Shown: one piece after another, positions 61,935-64,000 of the stretch
How positions within the stretch are numbered: position 1 is the first letter of the stretch
How the letters are laid out: each line of letters starts with the position of its first letter
Source of the DNA: Hymenobacter sedentarius
GTDB taxonomy: Bacteria > Bacteroidota > Bacteroidia > Cytophagales > Hymenobacteraceae
Direction: 5' to 3'
Assembly: GCF_001507645.1 (NCBI RefSeq)
Contig: NZ_CP013909.1
Span: 1,736,001 to 1,800,000, forward strand
Length of the DNA stretch: 64,000 nucleotides
Translations under genes and position numbers: made by a program
The notes under the pieces: generated by a model
Database searches by the model: none
Told to the model about the DNA's origin: nothing
The model's input: only the letters and a program-made list of their open reading frames with translations

Positions 61935-63473
61935 TTACCGGTTGCGGCCGTACTGCTCGTGGCTGCTCACCCAGTCGGAGCTGCTGATGGCGGCGCCCAA
62001 ACTCAATTCGCCGGCCAGGACCACGCCGGCCACGATTTCGGCAAATTTGCGCACCGTGCCGCGGCCCACGCAGCCCAGCATTTCCAGGCATTCGTTTTGG
62101 GTGGCCAGGCCGGTGCCGCCGCCGTGGGTGGCCACGATGAGCGAGGGAATGGTGATGCTGATGTACAGGTCGCCCTCGGCCGTCACTTCCGAATACAGTA
62201 CGCCGGCCGACGACTCGCTCACGTTGGCCACGTCCTGGCCGGTGGCGATGAACATGGCCGTAATGCCGTTGGCCGAGTGCGCGCCGTTGTTGTTGGCCCC
62301 CGACAGGAAGGCGCCCACGTTGCTCACCTGCCCGTGGTAGGCCAGCTGCTCGGGCGTCACGCGCATGCGCTGCTGCAGCACGTCGCGCTTCACCACGGCT
62401 TCGGCCACCACGCGCTTGCCGCGGGTGCGCATCACGTTGATTTGCGAGGCCTTTTTGTCGGTGGCGAAGTTCGACTCGAGGTAGAAGTGCTCCACTTTGG
62501 CGCCCCGGTAGTTCTCCAGAATCCAGGAGCAGGCCGCGAAGGTGGCCCGGCCCACCATGTTCTGCCCGGCCGCGTCGCCGGTGCTGAAATTGAAGCGCAG
62601 GTACGCGAATTTGTTGCTCAGGTAGGTGTCGATGTACTGCAGCTTGGCCACGCTCGACGTGCTTTCGGCCTGGGGCCGAATCTGCTCAATGGACTCCTCC
62701 ACCCACTTGCCAAAGTCGCGGGCGCCGCGGGCGTCGCTGAACACGAACACCGGCGCCCGCTGCATGGCGTCGCCGATGACGGTGCACTTTACCCCGCCGC
62801 ACAGGTTGAGCACCTGCATGCCACGGTTGTAGCTCGCCACCAGCGTGCCCTCGGTGGTGGCCATGGGTATTAGAAACTCGCCTTGGGCGTGCTCGCCGTT
62901 CACGAGCAGCGGCCCGGCCAGCCCCACCGGAATCTGGGCCACGCCCGTGAAATGCTCGCAGTTGCCCTTGAGCACGTGGGGGTCAAAAGAGTAGCGCTTG
63001 AGGTGCTGAAACTGCTTGCCCGAAAACTCCTCGGCAAAGCGCTGCCGGGCTGCAATGGCGGCCTCGGAATAGTCGTCTTCCTGGGAGCGCGGAATGTGGG
63101 GCTTGAAGCTGGCCAGGCCCACAATGGCGTCTTCGACCTCCACGTGCAGGTCGCCGAAGGCATCGGTTGAAAACCAAATCTGCACCGGGTGCATGCCCTC
63201 GGCGAGGCGCGGCGTGTCGAGGAACACCTCGAGCGAGCGGCCCACGGGCAGCTCAATGGCCCGGCCGTCGGCGTTGATGTCAGTAGCCGCCCGCCGCTCG
63301 CCGTTGCCCAAGTCGACGTGGATTTTCTCGGCCGGAATCACCACCTCGCCGATTTGCACCTGCTTAAAGCCCGTCAGGTTCACGTTGTCGAGCCGGTTTT
63401 TGATGCTGAACGCCACGCCTGAATGCGGCAGGTTGTGGAGGCTGCCGCGGGTGTACAGCAGCTTCAGGAGCAT
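61935..63473 (-). CDS. Hydroxymethylglutaryl-CoA reductase homologue
   Basis: About 512 residues. The catalytic domain (about 125-505) has the class I motifs: PVGLAGPLLVNG, TTEGTLVASYNRG with the catalytic Glu, NFATDKKASQIN with the Lys, ATGQDVANVSESS with the Asp and a C-terminal SSHEQYGRNR with the His. GAHSANG replaces the usual NAHA segment. About 115 residues precede the domain and contain a beta-rich module (QIGEVVIPAEKIHVDLGNGERR). Family role: NADPH reduction of HMG-CoA to mevalonate. The same window has ispD of the alternative MEP route, so this enzyme may serve another acyl-CoA. Start MLLKLLYTRGSL at 63473 is preferred over 63494. Confidence 0.88.
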   Translation of the reverse strand: MLLKLLYTRGSLHNLPHSGVAFSIKNRLDNVNLTGFKQVQIGEVVIPAEKIHVDLGNGERRAATDINADGRAIELPVGRSLEVFLDTPRLAEGMHPVQIWFSTDAFGDLHVEVEDAIVGLASFKPHIPRSQEDDYSEAAIAARQRFAEEFSGKQFQHLKRYSFDPHVLKGNCEHFTGVAQIPVGLAGPLLVNGEHAQGEFLIPMATTEGTLVASYNRGMQVLNLCGGVKCTVIGDAMQRAPVFVFSDARGARDFGKWVEESIEQIRPQAESTSSVAKLQYIDTYLSNKFAYLRFNFSTGDAAGQNMVGRATFAACSWILENYRGAKVEHFYLESNFATDKKASQINVMRTRGKRVVAEAVVKRDVLQQRMRVTPEQLAYHGQVSNVGAFLSGANNNGAHSANGITAMFIATGQDVANVSESSAGVLYSEVTAEGDLYISITIPSLIVATHGGGTGLATQNECLEMLGCVGRGTVRKFAEIVAGVVLAGELSLGAAISSSDWVSSHEQYGRNR

Positions 63474-63965
63474 GGGGCTGGGGGTGAAGACCATTAATTT
63501 TTGCGCGAATGTGAGGAGGTCGAAACGGGTGCGGGAGTGCGGAGGGGTGAAGGTGGGAAATTTTAAGGAGAAAAGTGCCGCCGTCGGAACGATGAATGCA
63601 AGCCCGGGGCGCCCGGATACGGGAATACTTCAGCTCCCCTCCCGGCCACCGCCCATCTGCTATAGGCCGGGGGCGGAAAAGTAATAGCACCGGCGGGGGT
63701 AAGTTGCAAAATTGTGGGGCTGGAGGTATATTGATGTAGATAAAGCATTTAGCAAGTATATCGGACTTTAGTGTTTAGGTTAGTTAGCCTGTTCACTCTC
63801 CATTCATCCTCCTGTTGCGTATTTTACTTATTAAACCCTCCGTGCATCGGCGCGGTTAGTAGGCGCCATATGTCTCCAATGCTGCCTCAGATAGGGCAGT
63901 GGCTATGCCCTAATTATTACCTTTGCGCGACGTCGGGAATGCCCGATGGCCGCCTCTTTTCTGCT
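63474..63965. other. Divergent intergenic region
   Basis: 492 bases between the HMG-CoA reductase homologue (minus) and the right-edge gene (plus). No gene is supported. GC content falls after about 63710. The only clear signal is the -7 element at 63918. Confidence 0.5.
63918..63925 (+). promoter_or_regulatory. -7 element (TACCTTTG) of the right-edge gene
   Basis: An exact TAnnTTTG match, identical to those before asnS and uvrA and also followed by CG, 40 bases before the ATG at 63966. Confidence 0.5.
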
Positions 63966-64000
63966 ATGGCCTCCCCCTCAGACTATCCACGCTTCACGCT
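63966..64000 (+). CDS. First codons of a gene cut by the right edge
   Basis: ATG at 63966 opens MASPSDYPRFT and continues out of the window. It follows a TACCTTTG promoter element by 40 bases. Product cannot be assigned. Confidence 0.45.
   Translation, partial: MASPSDYPRFT

Overview
The window reads as chromosomal DNA of a GC-rich member of the Bacteroidota, most likely Hymenobacter or a close relative. The grounds are: a SusC/SusD pair, a type IX secretion (T9SS) C-terminal domain protein, TamB/TamA-like and patatin/beta-barrel outer-membrane proteins, DUF4142 lipoproteins, Bacteroidota-type promoters (TAnnTTTG -7 elements, e.g. 5282, 7701, 63918) and almost no Shine-Dalgarno sequences. This is inference from gene content; no 16S gene is present.

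Layout. 0-5 kb: the start of a secreted protein, a three-PAS hybrid histidine kinase, and rpoN (sigma-54), all on the minus strand. 5-11 kb: asnS, a secreted charged protein and uvrA. 11-15.4 kb: a small exported protein, a TMEM175-type channel, three consecutive DUF4142 lipoproteins and an unknown lipoprotein. 15.5-22 kb: an enoyl-CoA hydratase/isomerase, ispD (MEP isoprenoid pathway), queA, a MacB/FtsX-type permease, an MscS channel and a TerB-like glycine-rich protein. 22.3-23.4 kb: two tRNA-Val genes (UAC, CAC), each with its own terminator, then a gene-poor stretch and a small Cys/His protein. 23.4-35 kb: a TPR sensor kinase, a YghO/GNAT-like protein and a tamB-tamA outer-membrane biogenesis pair. 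35-45 kb: a DPE2-like 4-alpha-glucanotransferase, a 5'-truncated T9SS cargo gene, a GliT-like thiol oxidoreductase, a patatin/beta-barrel protein, a DUF486 membrane protein, a KirBac channel and a zinc phospholipase C-like protein. 45.5-51 kb: a SusC-SusD-lipoprotein nutrient uptake operon. 51.5-64 kb: def, ruvX, a CtpA-like protease, homogentisate dioxygenase, a tricorn-like protease, two small exported proteins and an HMG-CoA reductase homologue, with the first codons of another gene at the right edge.

Most of the window is housekeeping and envelope biology. I found no CRISPR array, insertion sequence, prophage or recognisable defence cassette. The least explained structure lies between genes. 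Several families of long palindromic elements (27252-27412 and 44236-44406; 56431-56590 and 29752-29863; 52185-52290; 54874-55048; a GAATGA heptamer palindrome at 3385-3514) occur mostly at gene junctions. Three of them separate convergent genes, and one is embedded in frame in the signal-peptide region of the TamA-like protein. Other points of interest are the co-occurrence of ispD with an HMG-CoA reductase homologue, and the run of three DUF4142 lipoprotein genes.
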